Shown one piece after another: positions 1 to 13,370 of a DNA stretch of 64,000 nt. Both the position numbers and the translations under genes were made by a program. Source of the stretch: Auanema rhodensis (Eukaryota > Nematoda > Chromadorea > Rhabditida > Rhabditidae); the NCBI GenBank assembly GCA_964057225.1, contig OZ059896.1, positions 3,162,001 to 3,226,000 of the forward strand. The letters are read 5' to 3'. Numbering within the stretch: position 1 is the stretch's first letter; each line of letters begins with the position of its first letter. The notes beneath the pieces are model-generated. The model was not told the origin of the DNA and did no database searches. It saw only the letters and a program-made list of their open reading frames with translations.

Positions 1-147
1 TAATGCATCATTTTTCAAACGATCATAACTAATTTTTGTATTGAGTGTTTCCCAATGTAGTATAGTGCATTCGATGTGGATTTTTAAGCTGCGTCGATCT
101 GTGTTATCAGATTTGCGCTAGCTTAAAAATGCACCGAGATATCAACT

Positions 148-169
148 GATATAAGTTCACACTTATATC
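148..169. other. Variable hairpin in the SatI monomer
   Basis: GATATAAG (148-155) and CTTATATC (162-169) form a perfect 8-bp stem with a 6-base loop in most A-type monomers. B-type monomers have GATATAGG, so one pair becomes a G-T wobble and the rest of the stem stays. In almost all copies this change travels with GCTTAAAAATGC versus GCTTGAAAATGC about 30 bp upstream. One representative is listed. Confidence 0.55.
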
Positions 170-320
170 CTCGATTTTCACCGTGAAGAATTAATTTTTT
201 TGTTGAATAACAATGTCCATCGTCTTTGTCTTGAAAAAAGGAATCTAAAAACATCTACTTTTTGTGAAATTATTTTGAAATTTTTCGGGAAAATTTTTGT
301 CAAAATGTTTTTGGAAGCAA

Positions 321-346
321 TGTTGAGTGTACATGGAAACTCAACA
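321..346. other. Conserved hairpin in the SatI monomer (8-bp stem)
   Basis: TGTTGAGT (321-328) and ACTCAACA (339-346) form an 8-bp stem with a 10-base loop. The pair recurs in essentially every monomer. In S-type copies the loop changes (CATGAAAACTC) but the stem is kept. One representative is listed. Confidence 0.6.
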
Positions 347-2845
347 TACACTAATGCATCATTTTTCAAACGATCATAACTAATTTTTGTATTGAGTGTT
401 TCCCAATGTAGTATAGTGCATTCGATGTGGATTTTTAAGCTGCGTCGATCTGTGTTATCAGATTTGCGCTAGCTTGAAAATGCACCGAGATATCAACTGA
501 TATAGGTTCACACTTATATCCTCGATTTTCACCGTGAAGAATTAATTTTTTTGTTGAATAACAATGTCCATCGTCTTTGTCTTGAAAAAAGGAATCTAAA
601 AACATCTACTTTTTGTGAAATTATTTTGAAATTTTTCGGGAAAATTTTTGTCAAAATGTTTTTGGAAGCAATGTTGAGTGTACATGGAAACTCAACATAC
701 ACTAATGCATCATTTTTCAAACGATCATAACTAATTTTTGTATTTAGCTTTTCTCAATGTAGTATAGTGCATTCGATGCGGATTTTTAAGCTGCGTCGAT
801 CTGTGTTATCAGATTTGCGCTAGCTTGAAAATGCACCGAGATATCAACTGATATAGGTTCACACTTATATCCTCGATTTTCACCCTGAAGATTTAATTTT
901 TTCGTTGAATAACATTGTCCATCGTCTTTGTCTTGAAAAAAGGAATCTAAAAACATCTACTTTTTGTGAAATTATTTTGAAATTTTTCGGGAAAATTTTT
1001 GTCAAAATGTTTTTGGAAGCAATGTTGAGTGTACATGGAAACTCAACATACACTAATGCATCATTTTTCAAACGATCATAACTAATTTTTGTATTGAGTG
1101 TTTCCCAATGTAGTATAGTGCATTCGATGTGGATTTTTAAGCTGCGTCGATCTGTGTTATCAGATTTGCGCTAGCTTGAAAATGCACCGAGATATCAACT
1201 GATATAGGTTCACACATATATCCTCGATTTTCACCGTGAAGAATTAATTTTTTTGTTGAATAACAATGTCCATCGTCTTTGTCTTGAAAAAAGGAATCTA
1301 AAAACATCTACTTTTTGTGAAATTATTTTGAAATTTTTCGGGAAAATTTTTGTCAAAATGTTTTTGGAAGCATTGTTGAGTGTACATGGAAACTCAACAT
1401 ACACTAATGCATCATTTTTCAAACGATCATAACTAATTTTTGTATTGAGCGTTTCTCCATGTAGTATAGTGCATTCGATGCGGATTTTTAAGCTGCGTCG
1501 ATCTGTGTTATCAGATTTGCGCTAGCTTGAAAATGCACCGAGATATCAACTGATATAGGTTCACACTTATATCCTCGATTTTCACCGTGAAGAATTAATT
1601 TTTTTGTTGAATAACAATGTCCATCGTCTTTGTCTTGAAAAAAGAAATCTAAAAACATCTACTTTTTGTGAAATTATTTTGAAATTTTTCGGGAAAATTT
1701 TTGTCAAAATGTTTTTGGAAGCAATGTTGAGTGTACATGGAAACTCAACATACACTAATGCATCATTTTTAAACGATCATAACTAATTTTTGTATTGAGT
1801 GTTTCCCAATGTAGTATAGTGCATTCGATGTGGATTTTTAAGCTGCGTCGATCTGTGTTATCAGATTTGCGCTAGCTTAAAAATGCACCGAGATATCAAC
1901 TGATATAAGTTCACACTTATATCCTCGATTTTCACCCTGAAGAATTAATTTTTTTGTTGAATAACAATGTCAATCGTCTTTGTCTTGAAAAAAGGAATCT
2001 AAAAACATCTACTTTTTGTGAAATTATTTTGAAATTTTTCGGAAAAATTTTTGTCAAAATGTTTTTGGAAGCAATGTTGAGTGTACATGGAAACTCAACA
2101 TACACTAATGCATAATTTTTCAAACGATCATAACTAATTTTTGTATTGAGTGTTTCCCAATGTAGTATAGTGCATTCGATGTGGATTTTTAAGCTGCGTC
2201 GATCTGTGTTATCAGATTTGCGCTAGCTTAAAAATGCACCGAGATATCAACTGATATAAGTTCACACTTATATCCTCGATTTTCACCGTGAAGAATTAAT
2301 TTTTTTGTTGAATAACAATGTCCATCGTCTTTGTCTTGAAAAAAGGAATCTAAAAACATCTACTTTTTGTGAAATTATTTTGAAATTTTTCGGGAAAATT
2401 TTTGTCAAAATGTTTTTGGAAGCAATGTTGAGTGTACATGGAAACTCAACATACACTAATGCATCATTTTTCAAACGATCATAACTAATTTTTGTATTGA
2501 GTGTTTCCCAATGTAGTATAGTGCATTCGATGTGGATTTTTAAGCTGCGTCGATCTGTGTTATCAGATTTGCGCTAGCTTGAAAATGCACCGAGATATCA
2601 ACTGATATAGGTTCACACTTATATCCTCGATTTTCACCGTGAAGAATTAATTTTTTTGTTGAATAACAATGTCCATCGTCTTTGTCTTGAAAAAAGGAAT
2701 CTAAAAACATCTACTTTTTGTGAAATTATTTTGAAATTTTTCGGGAAAATTTTTGTCAAAATGTTTTTGGAAGCAATGTTGAGTGTACATGGAAACTCAA
2801 CATACACTAATGCATCATTTTTCAAACGATCATAACTAATTTTTG

Positions 2846-5800
2846 TATTAAGCTTTTCTTAATGTAGTATAGTGCATTCGATGTGGATTTTTAAGCTGCG
2901 TCGATCTGTGTTATCAGATTTGCGCTAGCTTGAAAATGCACCGAGATATCAACTGATATAGGTTCACACTTATATCCTCGATTTTCACCGTGAAGAATTA
3001 ATTTTTTCGTTGAATAACATTGTCCATCGTCTTTGTCTTGAAAAAAGGAATCTAAAAACATCTACTTTTTGTGAAATTATTTTGAAATTTTTCGGGAAAA
3101 TTTTTGTCAAAATGTTTTTGGATGCATTGTTGAGTGTACATGGAAACTCAACATACACTAATGCATCATTTTTCAAACGATCATAACTAATTTTTGTATT
3201 GAGTGTTTCCCAATGTAGTATAGTGCATTCGATGTGGATTTTTAAGCTGCGTCGATCTGTGTTATCAGATTTGCGCTAGCTTAAAAATGCACCGAGATAT
3301 CAACTGATATAAGTTCACACTTATATCCTCGATTTTCACCGTGAAGAATTAATTTTTTTGTTGAATAACAATGTCCATCGTCTTTGTCTTGAAAAAAGGA
3401 ATCTAAAAACATCTACTTTTTGTGAAATTATTTTGAAATTTTTCGGGAAAATTTTTGTCAAAATGTTTTTGGAAGCAATGTTGAGTGTACATGGAAACTC
3501 AACATACACTAATGCATCATTTTTCAAACGATCATAACTAATTTTTGTATTGAGTGTTTCCCAATGTAGTATAGTGCATTCGATGTGGATTTTTAAGCTG
3601 CGTCGATCTGTGTTATCAGATTTGCGCTAGCTTGAAAATGCACCGAGATATCAACTGATATAGGTTCACACTTATATCCTCGATTTTCACCGTGAAGAAT
3701 TAATTTTTTTGTTGAATAACAATGTCCATCGTCTTTGTCTTGAAAAAAGGAATCTAAAAACATCTACTTTTTGTGAAATTATTTTGAAATTTTTCGGGAA
3801 AATTTTTGTCAAAATGTTTTTGGAAGCAATGTTGAGTGTACATGGAAACTCAACATACACTAATGCATCATTTTTCAAACGATCATAACTAATTTTTGTA
3901 TTAAGCTTTTCTTAATGTAGTATAGTGCATTCGATGCGGATTTTTAAGCTGCGTCGATCTGTGTTATCAGATTTGCGCTAGCTTGAAAATGCACCGAGAT
4001 ATCAACTGATATAGGTTCACACTTATATCCTCGATTTTCACCGTGAAGAATTAATTTTTTTGTTGAATAACAATGTCCATCGTCTTTGTCTTAAAAAAAG
4101 GAATCTAAAAACATCTACTTTTTGTGAAATTATTTTGAAATTTTTCGGGAAAATTTTTGTCAAAATGTTTTTGGAAGCAATGTTGAGTGTACATGGAAAC
4201 TCAACATACACTAATGCATCATTTTTCAAACGATCATAACTAATTTTTGTATTGAGTGTTTCCCAATGTAGTATAGTGCATTCGATGTGGATTTTTAAGC
4301 TGCGTCGATCTGTGTTATCAGATTTGCGCTAGCTTAAAAATGCACCGAGATATCAACTGATATAAGTTCACACTTATATCCTCGATTTTCACCCTGAAGA
4401 ATTAATTTTTTTGTTGAATAACAATGTCCATCGTCTTTGTCTTAAAAAAAGGAATCTAAAAACATCTACTTTTTGTGAAATTATTTTGAAGATTTTCGGG
4501 AAAATTTTTGTCAAAATGTTTTTGGAAGCAATGTTGAGTGTACATGGAAACTCAACATACACTAATGCATCATTTTTCAAACGATCATAACTAATTTTTG
4601 TATTGAGTGTTTCCCAATGTAGTATAGTGCATTCGATGCGGATTTTTAAGCTGCGTCGATCTGTGTTATCAGATTTGCGCTAGCTTAAAAATGCACCGAG
4701 ATATCAACTGATATAAGTTCACACTTATATCCTCGATTTTCACCCTGAAGAATTAATTTTTTTGTTGAATAACAATGTCCATCGTCTTTGTCTTAAAAAA
4801 AGGAATCTAAAAACATCTACTTTTTGTGAAATTATTTTGAAGATTTTCGGGAAAATTTTTGTCAAAATGTTTTTGGAAGCAATGTTGAGTGTACATGGAA
4901 ACTCAACATACACTAATGCATCATTTTTCAAACGATCATAACTAATTTTTGTATTAAGCTTTTCTTAATGTAGTATAGTGCATTCGATGCGGATTTTTAA
5001 GCTGCGTCGATCTGTGTTATCAGATTTGCGCTAGCTTGAAAATGCACCGAGATATCAACTGATATAGGTTCACACTTATATCCTCGATTTTCACCGTGAA
5101 GAATTAATTTTTTTGTTGAATAACAATGTCCATCGTCTTTGTCTTAAAAAAAGGAATCTAAAAACATCTACTTTTTGTGAAATTATTTTGAAATTTTTCG
5201 GGAAAATTTTTGTCAAAATGTTTTTGGAAGCAATGTTGAGTGTACATGGAAACTCAACATACACTAATGCATCATTTTTCAAACGATCATAACTAATTTT
5301 TGTATTGAGTGTTTCCCAATGTAGTATAGTGCATTCGATGTGGATTTTTAAGCTGCGTCGATCTGTGTTATCAGATTTGCGCTAGCTTAAAAATGCACCG
5401 AGATATCAACTGATATAAGTTCACACTTATATCCTCGAATTTCACCCTGAAGAATTAATTTTTTTGTTGAATAACAATGTCCATCGTCTTTGTCTTGAAA
5501 AAAGGAATCTAAAAACATCTACTTTTTGTGAAATTATTTTGAAATTTTTCGGGAAAATTTTTGTCAAAATGTTTTTGGAAGCAATGTTGAGTGTACATGG
5601 AAACTCAACATACACTAATGCATCATTTTTCAAACGATCATAACTAATTTTTGTATTGAGTGTTTCCCAATGTAGTATAGTGCATCCGATGTGGATTTTT
5701 AAGCTGCGTCGATCTGTGTTATCAGATTTGCGCTAGCTTAAAAATGCACCGAGATATCAACTGATATAAGTTCACACTTATATCCTCGATTTTCACCGTG

Positions 5801-6006
5801 AAGAATTAATTTTTTTGTTGAATAACAATGTCCATCGTCTTTGTCTTGAAAAAAGGAATCTAAAAACATCTACTTTTTGTGAAATTATTTTGAAATTTTT
5901 CGGGAAAATTTTTGTCAAAATGTTTTTGGAAGCAATGTTGAGTGTACATGGAAACTCAACATACACTAATGCATCATTTTTCAAACGATCATAACTAATT
6001 TTTGTA
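2846..6006. repeat. SatI trimeric higher-order repeat (1053 bp)
   Basis: The C-type box TATTAAGCTTTTCTTAATG occurs at 2846, 3899 and 4952, exactly 1053 bp (three monomers) apart, each followed by two A-type monomers. This makes three successive C-A-A trimers. The units are not identical: GATGCGG versus GATGTGG, GAAGATTTT versus GAAATTTTT, and CACCCTG versus CACCGTG vary between them. A C-type pair also occurs near 30946 and 31297, but only 351 bp apart. Confidence 0.75.
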
Positions 6007-6359
6007 TTGAGTGTTTCCCAATGTAGTATAGTGCATTCGATGTGGATTTTTAAGCTGCGTCGATCTGTGTTATCAGATTTGCGCTAGCTTGAAAATGCAC
6101 CGAGATATCAACTGATATAGGTTCACACTTATATCCTCGATTTTCACCGTGAAGAATTAATTTTTTTGTTGAATGACAATGTCCATCGTCTTTGTCTTGA
6201 AAAAAGGAATCTAAAAACATCTACTTTTTGTAAATTTATTCTGAAATTTTTCGGGAAAATGTTTGTCAAAATGTTTTTGGAAGCAATGTTGAGTGTACAT
6301 GGAAACTCAACATACACTAATGCATCATTTTTCAAACAATCATAACTAATTTTTGTATT

Positions 6360-8990
6360 GAGCGTTTCTTAATGTAGTATAGTACATTCGATGCGGATTT
6401 TTAAGCTGCGTCGATCTGTGTTATCAGATTTGCGCTAGCTTAAAAATGAACCGAGATATCAACTGATATAGGTTCACACTTATATCCTCGATTTTCACCC
6501 TGAAGATTTAATTTTTTCGTTGAATAACATTGTCCATCGTCTTTGTCTTGAAAAAAGGAATCTAAAAACATCTACTTTTTGTGAAATTATTTTGAAATTG
6601 TTCGGGAAAATTTTTGTCAAAATGTTTTTGGAAGCATTGTTGAGTGTACATGGAAACTCAACATACACTAATGCATCATTTTTCAAACGATCATAACTAA
6701 TTTTTGTATTAAGCGTTTCTCCATGTAGTATAGTGCATTCGATGCGGATTTTTAAGCTGCGTCGATCTGTGTTATCAGATTTGCGCTAGCTTGAAAATGC
6801 ACCGAGATATAAACTGATATAGGTTCACACTTATATCCTCGATTTTCACCGTGAAGAATTAATTTTTTTTTGTTGAATAACAATGTCCATCGTCTTTGTC
6901 TTGAAAAGAGAAATCTAAAAACATCTACTTTTTGTGAAATTATTTTGAAATTTTTCGGGAAAATTTTTGTCAAAATGTTTTTGGAAGCATTGTTGAGTGT
7001 ACATGGAAACTCAACATACACTAATGCATCATTTTTCAAACGATCATAACTAATTTTTGTATTGAGCGTTTCTCCATGTAGTATAGTGCATTCGATGCGG
7101 ATTTTTAAGCTGCGTCGATCTGTGTTATCAGATTTGCGCTAGCTTGAAAATGCACCGAGATATCAACTGATATAGGTTCACACTTATATCCTCGATTTTC
7201 ACCGTGAAGAATTAATTTTTTTGTTGAATAACAATGTCCATCGTCTTTGTCTTGAAAAAAGGAATCCAAAAACATCTACTTTTTGTGAAATTATTTTGAA
7301 ATTTTTCGGGAAAATTTTTGTCAAAATGTTTTTGGAAGCATTGTTGAGTGTACATGGAAACTCAACATACACTAATGCATCATTTTTCAAACGATCATAA
7401 CTAATTTTTGTATTGAGCGTTTCTCCATGTAGTATAGTGCATTCGATGCGGATTTTTAAGCTGCGTCGATCTGTGTTATCAGATTTGCGCTAGCTTGAAA
7501 ATGCACCGAGATATCAACTGATATAGGTTCACACTTATATCCTCGATTTTCACCGTGAAGAATTAATTTTTTTGTTGAATAACAATGTCCATCGTCTTTG
7601 TCTTGAAAAAAGGAATCTAAAAACATCTACTTTTTGTGAAATTATTTTGAAATTTTTCGGGAAAATTTTTGTCAAAATGTTTTTGGAAGCATTGTTGAGT
7701 GTACATGGAAACTCAACATACACTAATGCATCATTTTTCAAACGATCATAACTAATTTTTGTATTGAGCGTTTCTCCATGTAGTATAGTGCATTCGATGC
7801 GGATTTTTAAGCTGCGTCGATCTGTGTTATCAGATTTGCGCTAGCTTGAAAATGCACCGAGATATCAACTGATATAGGTTCACACTTATATCCTCGATTT
7901 TCACCGTGAAGAATTAATTTTTTTGTTGAATAACAATGTCCATCGTCTTTGTCTTGAAAAAAGGAATCTAAAAACATCTACTTTTTGTGAAATTATTTTG
8001 AAATTTTTCGGGAAAATTTTTGTCAAAATGTTTTTGGAAGCATTGTTGAGTGTACATGGAAACTCAACATACACTAATGCATCATTTTTCAAACGATCAT
8101 AACTAATTTTTGTATTGAGCGTTTCTCCATGTAGTATAGTGCATTCGATGCGGATTTTTAAGCTGCGTCGATCTGTGTTATCAGATTTGCGCTAGCTTGA
8201 AAATGCACCGAGATATCAACTGATATAGGTTCACACTTATATCCTCGATTTTCACCGTGAAGAATTAATTTTTTTGTTGAATAACAATGTCCATCGTCTT
8301 TGTCTTGAAAAAAGGAATCTAAAAACATCTACTTTTTGTGAAATTATTTTGAAATTTTTCGGGAAAATTTTTGTCAAAATGTTTTTGGAAGCATTGTTGA
8401 GTGTACATGGAAACTCAACATACACTAATGCATCATTTTTCAAACGATCATAACTAATTTTTGTATTGAGCGTTTCTCCATGTAGTATAGTGCATTCGAT
8501 GCGGATTTTTAAGCTGCGTCGATCTGTGTTATCAGATTTGCGCTAGCTTGAAAATGCACCGAGATATCAACTGATATAGGTTCACACTTATATCCTCGAT
8601 TTTCACCGTGAAGAATTAATTTTTTCGTTGAATAACATTGTCCATCGTCTTTGTCTTGAAAAAAGGAATCTAAAAACATCTACTTTTTGTGAAATTATTT
8701 TGAAATTTTTCGGGAAAATTTTTGTCAAAATGTTTTTGGATGCATTGTTGAGTGTACATGAAAACTCAACATACACTAATGCATCATTTTTCAAACGATC
8801 ATAACTAATTTTTGTATTGAGCGTTTCTCCATGTAGTATAGTGCATTCGATGCGGATTTTTAAGCTGCGTCGATCTGTGTTATCAGATTTGCGCTAGCTT
8901 GAAAATGCACCGAGATATCAACTGATATAGGTTCACACTTATATCCTCGATTTTCACCGTGAAGAATTAATTTTTTTGTTGAATAACAAT
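6360..8990. repeat. SatI block 2: B-type monomers with one S-type copy
   Basis: Monomers here carry the B box GAGCGTTTCTCCATG with GATGCGG, GCTTGAAAATGC, GATATAGG and GCATTGTTG. A 353-bp monomer lies around 6690-7040. A marker change, AATCTAAA to AATCCAAA at 7267, recurs at 20967. An S-type monomer (TTTTTCGTTG, ATAACATTG, GGATGCATTG, CATGAAAACTC) occupies about 8600-8795 and recurs at 22654. These markers place the block at the left of a long-range duplication. Confidence 0.8.
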
Positions 8991-11270
8991 GTCCATCGTC
9001 TTTGTCTTGAAAAAAGGAATCTAAAAACATCTACTTTTTGTGAAATTATTTTGAAATTTTTCGGGAAAATTTTTGTCAAAATGTTTTTGGAAGCAATGTT
9101 GAGTGTACATGGAAACTCAACATACACTAATGCATCATTTTTCAAACGATCATAACTAATTTTTGTATTGAGTGTTTCCCAATGTAGTATAGTGCATTCG
9201 ATGTGGATTTTTAAGCTGCGTCGATCTGTGTTATCAGATTTGCGCTAGCTTAAAAATGCACCGAGATATCAACTGATATAAGTTCACACTTATATCCTCG
9301 ATTTTCACCCTGAAGAATTAATTTTTTTGTTGAATAACAATGTCCATCGTCTTTGTCTTGAAAAAAGGAATCTAAAAACATCTACTTTTTGTGAAATTAT
9401 TTTGAAATTTTTCGGGAAAATTTTTGTCAAAACGTTTTTGGAAGCAATGTTGAGTGTACATGGAAACTCAACATACACTAATGCATCATTTTTCAAACGA
9501 TCATAACTAATTTTTGTATTGAGTGTTTCCCAATGTAGTATAGTGCATTCGATGTGGATTTTTAAGCTGCGTCGATCTGTGTTATCAGATTTGCGCTAGC
9601 TTAAAAATGCACCGAGATATCAACTGATATAAGTTCACACTTATATCCTCGATTTTCACCGTGAAGAATTAATTTTTTTGTTGAATACCAATGTCCATCG
9701 TCTTTGTCTTGAAAAAAGGAATCTAAAAACATCTACTTTTTGTGAAATTATTTTGAAATTTTTCGGGAAAATTTTTGTCAAAATGTTTTTGGAAGCAATG
9801 TTGAGTGTACATGGAAACTCAACATACACTAATGCATCATTTTTCAAACGATCATAACTAATTTTTGTATTGAGTGTTTCCCAATGTAGTATAGTGCATT
9901 CGATGTGGATTTTTAAGCTGCGTCGATCTGTGTTATCAGATTTGCGCTAGCTTGAAAATGCACCGAGATATCAACTGATATAGGTTCACACTTATATCCT
10001 CGATTTTCACCGTGAAGAATTAATTTTTTTGTTGAATAACAATGTCCATCGTCTTTGTCTTGAAAAAAGGAATCTAAAAACATCTACTTTTTGTGAAATT
10101 ATTTTGAAATTTTTCGGGAAAATTTTTGTCAAAATGTTTTTGGAAGCAATGTTGAGTGTACATGGAAACTCAACATACACTAATGCATCATTTTTCAAAC
10201 GATCATAACTAATTTTTGTATTGAGTGTTTCCCAATGTAGTATAGTGCATTCGATGTGGATTTTTAAGCTGCGTCGATCTGTGTTATCAGATTTGCGCTA
10301 GCTTAAAAATGCACCGAGATATCAACTGATATAAGTTCACACTTATATCCTCGATTTTCACCGTGAAGAATTAATTTTTTTGTTGAATACCAATGTCCAT
10401 CGTCTTTGTCTTGAAAAAAGGAATCTAAAAACATCTACTTTTTGTGAAATTATTTTGAAATTTTTCGGGAAAATTTTTGTCAAAATGTTTTTGGAAGCAA
10501 TGTTGAGTGTACATGGAAACTCAACATACACTAATGCATCATTTTTCAAACGATCATAACTAATTTTTGTATTGAGTGTTTCCCAATGTAGTATAGTGCA
10601 TTCGATGTGGATTTTTAAGCTGCGTCGATCTGTGTTATCAGATTTGCGCTAGCTTGAAAATGCACCGAGATATCAACTGATATAGGTTCACACTTATATC
10701 CTCGATTTTCACCGTGAAGAATTAATTTTTTTGTTGAATAACAATGTCCATCGTCTTTGTCTTGAAAAAAGGAATCTAAAAACATCTACTTTTTGTGAAA
10801 TTATTTTGAAATTTTTCGGGAAAATTTTTGTCAAAATGTTTTTGGAAGCAATGTTGAGTGTACATGGAAACTCAACATACACTAATGCATCATTTTTCAA
10901 ACGATCATAACTAATTTTTGTATTGAGTGTTTCCCAATGTAGTATAGTGCATTCGATGTGGATTTTTAAGCTGCGTCGATCTGTGTTATCAGATTTGCGC
11001 TAGCTTGAAAATGCACCGAGATATCAACTGATATAGGTTCACACTTATATCCTCGATTTTCACCGTGAAGAATTAATTTTTTTGTTGAATGACAATGTCC
11101 ATCGTCTTTGTCTTGAAAAAAGGAATCTAAAAACATCTACTTTTTGTAAATTTATTCTGAAATTTTTCGGGAAAATGTTTGTCAAAATGTTTTTGGAAGC
11201 AATGTTGAGTGTACATGGAAACTCAACATACACTAATGCATCATTTTTCAAACAATCATAACTAATTTTT
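8990..11270. repeat. SatI block 3: A-type monomers, first copy of a recurring A block
   Basis: A-type monomers with an ordered series of private markers: CAAAACGTTTTTGG near 9430, then GAATACCAATG near 9686 and again 702 bp later near 10388, then a divergent copy near 11090-11170 (GAATGACAATG, TTTGTAAATTTATTCTG, AAAATGTTTGTC, AAACAATCATAAC). The same marker order recurs at 23.0-25.3 kb and in part at 29.3-30.6 kb, so the block was copied as a unit. Confidence 0.8.
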
Positions 11271-13370
11271 GTATTGAGCGTTTCTTAATGTAGTATAGTA
11301 CATTCGATGCGGATTTTTAAGCTGCGTCGATCTGTGTTATCAGATTTGCGCTAGCTTGAAAATGCACCGAGATATCAACTGATATAGGTTCACACTTATA
11401 TCCTCGATTTTCACCGTGAAGAATTAATTTTTTTTTGTTGAATAACAATGTCCATCGTCTTTGTCTTGAAAAGAGGAATCTAAAAACATCTACTTTTTGT
11501 GAAATTATTTTGAAATTTTTCGGGAAAATTCTTGTCAAAATGTTTTTGGAAGCATTGTTGAGTGTACATGGAAACTCAACATACACTAATGCATCATTTT
11601 TCAAACGATCATAACTAATTTTTGTATTGAGCGTTTCTCCATGTAGTATAGTGCATTCGATGCGGATTTTTAAGCTGCGTCGATCTGTGTTATCAGATTT
11701 GCGCTAGCTTGAAAATGCACCGAGATATCAACTGATATAGGTTCACACTTATATCCTCGATTTTCACCGTGAAGAATTAATTTTTTTGTTGAATGACAAT
11801 GTCCATCGTCTTTGTCTTGAAAAAAGGAATCTAAAAACATCTACTTTTTGTAAATTTATTCTGAAATTTTTCGGGAAAATGTTTGTCAAAATGTTTTTGG
11901 AAGCAATGTTGAGTGTACATGGAAACTCAACATACACTAATGCATCATTTTTCAAACAATCATAACTAATTTTTGTATTGAGCGTTTCTTAATGTAGTAT
12001 AGTACATTCGATGCGGATTTTTAAGCTGCGTCGATCTGTGTTATCAGATTTGCGCTAGCTTGAAAATGCACCGAGATATCAACTGATATAGGTTCACACT
12101 TATATCCTCGATTTTCACCGTGAAGAATTAATTTTTTTTTGTTGAATAACAATGTCCATCGTCTTTGTCTTGAAAAGAGGAATCTAAAAACATCTACTTT
12201 TTGTGAAATTATTTTGAAATTTTTCGGGAAAATTCTTGTCAAAATGTTTTTGGAAGCATTGTTGAGTGTACATGGAAACTCAACATACACTAATGCATCA
12301 TTTTTCAAACGATCATAACTAATTTTTGTATTGAGCGTTTCTCCATGTAGTATAGTGCATTCGATGCGGATTTTTAAGCTGCGTCGATCTGTGTTATCAG
12401 ATTTGCGCTAGCTTGAAAATGCACCGAGATATCAACTGATATAGGTTCACACTTATATCCTCGATTTTCACCGTGAAGAATTAATTTTTTTTTGTTGAAT
12501 AACAATGTCCATCGTCTTTGTCTTGAAAAGAGGAATCTAAAAACATCTACTTTTTGTGAAATTATTTTGAAATTTTTCGGGAAAATTTTTGTCAAAATGT
12601 TTTTGGAAGCATTGTTGAGTGTACATGGAAACTCAACATACACTAATGCATCATTTTTCAAACGATCATAACTAATTTTTGTATTGAGCGTTTCTCCATG
12701 TAGTATAGTGCATTCGATGCGGATTTTTAAGCTGCGTCGATCTGTGTTATCAGATTTGCGCTAGCTTGAAAATGCACCGAGATATCAACTGATATAGGTT
12801 CACACTTATATCCTCGATTTTCACCGTGAAGAATTAATTTTTTTTTGTTGAATAACAATGTCCATCGTCTTTGTCTTGAAAAGAGGAATCTAAAAACATC
12901 TACTTTTTGTGAAATTATTTTGAAATTTTTCGGGAAAATTTTTGTCAAAATGTTTTTGGAAGCATTGTTGAGTGTACATGGAAACTCAACATACACTAAT
13001 GCATCATTTTTCAAACGATCATAACTAATTTTTGTATTGAGCGTTTCTTAATGTAGTATAGTACATTCGATGCGGATTTTTAAGCTGCGTCGATCTGTGT
13101 TATCAGATTTGCGCTAGCTTAAAAATGAACCGAGATATCAACTGATATAGGTTCACACTTATATCCTCGATTTTCACCGTGAAGAATTAATTTTTTTTTG
13201 TTGAATAACAATGTCCATCGTCTTTGTCTTGAAAAGAGGAATCTAAAAACATCTACTTTTTGTGAAATTATTTTGAAATTTTTCGGGAAAATTTTTGTCA
13301 AAATGTTTTTGGAAGCATTGTTGAGTGTACATGGAAACTCAACATACACTAATGCATCATTTTTCAAACG
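11270..13370. repeat. SatI block 4: 353-bp monomers
   Basis: Monomers near 11317, 12021, 12374, 12727 and 13119 have two extra T in the T-tract (TTTTTTTTTG) and TTGAAAAGAGG in place of TTGAAAAAAGG, giving a 353-bp period. The last also has GCTTAAAAATGAACCG, a marker seen at about 6440 and 26115. A 704-bp dimer (divergent 351-bp copy plus 353-bp copy) is repeated in tandem, near 11060-11763 and 11764-12467. The corresponding block at 25.3-26.4 kb has this dimer only once. Confidence 0.8.

Larger units (their letters stand above)
1..6360. repeat. SatI block 1: mixed A, C and B monomers
   Basis: Most monomers here are A-type: GAGTGTTTCCCAATG, then GATGTGG, with GCTTAAAAATGC or GCTTGAAAATGC, and a GCAATGTTG box. 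They are mixed with C-type copies (AAGCTTTTCTTAATG) and isolated odd ones. The monomer around 1405 is B-type and lacks one T near 1770. The copy starting near 703 has a unique TTTAGCTTTTCTC box. This is the most heterogeneous part of SatI, in contrast to the near-uniform core at 13370-22990. Confidence 0.85.

Noticed and set aside
178-369. Conserved 63-codon minus-strand open frame repeated in nearly every SatI monomer
   Set aside because: It starts at TTG and has no in-frame ATG. It is conserved because the DNA is homogenised, and it lengthens to 95 codons whenever the T-tract gains two bases. There is no splice, promoter or protein-family signal.
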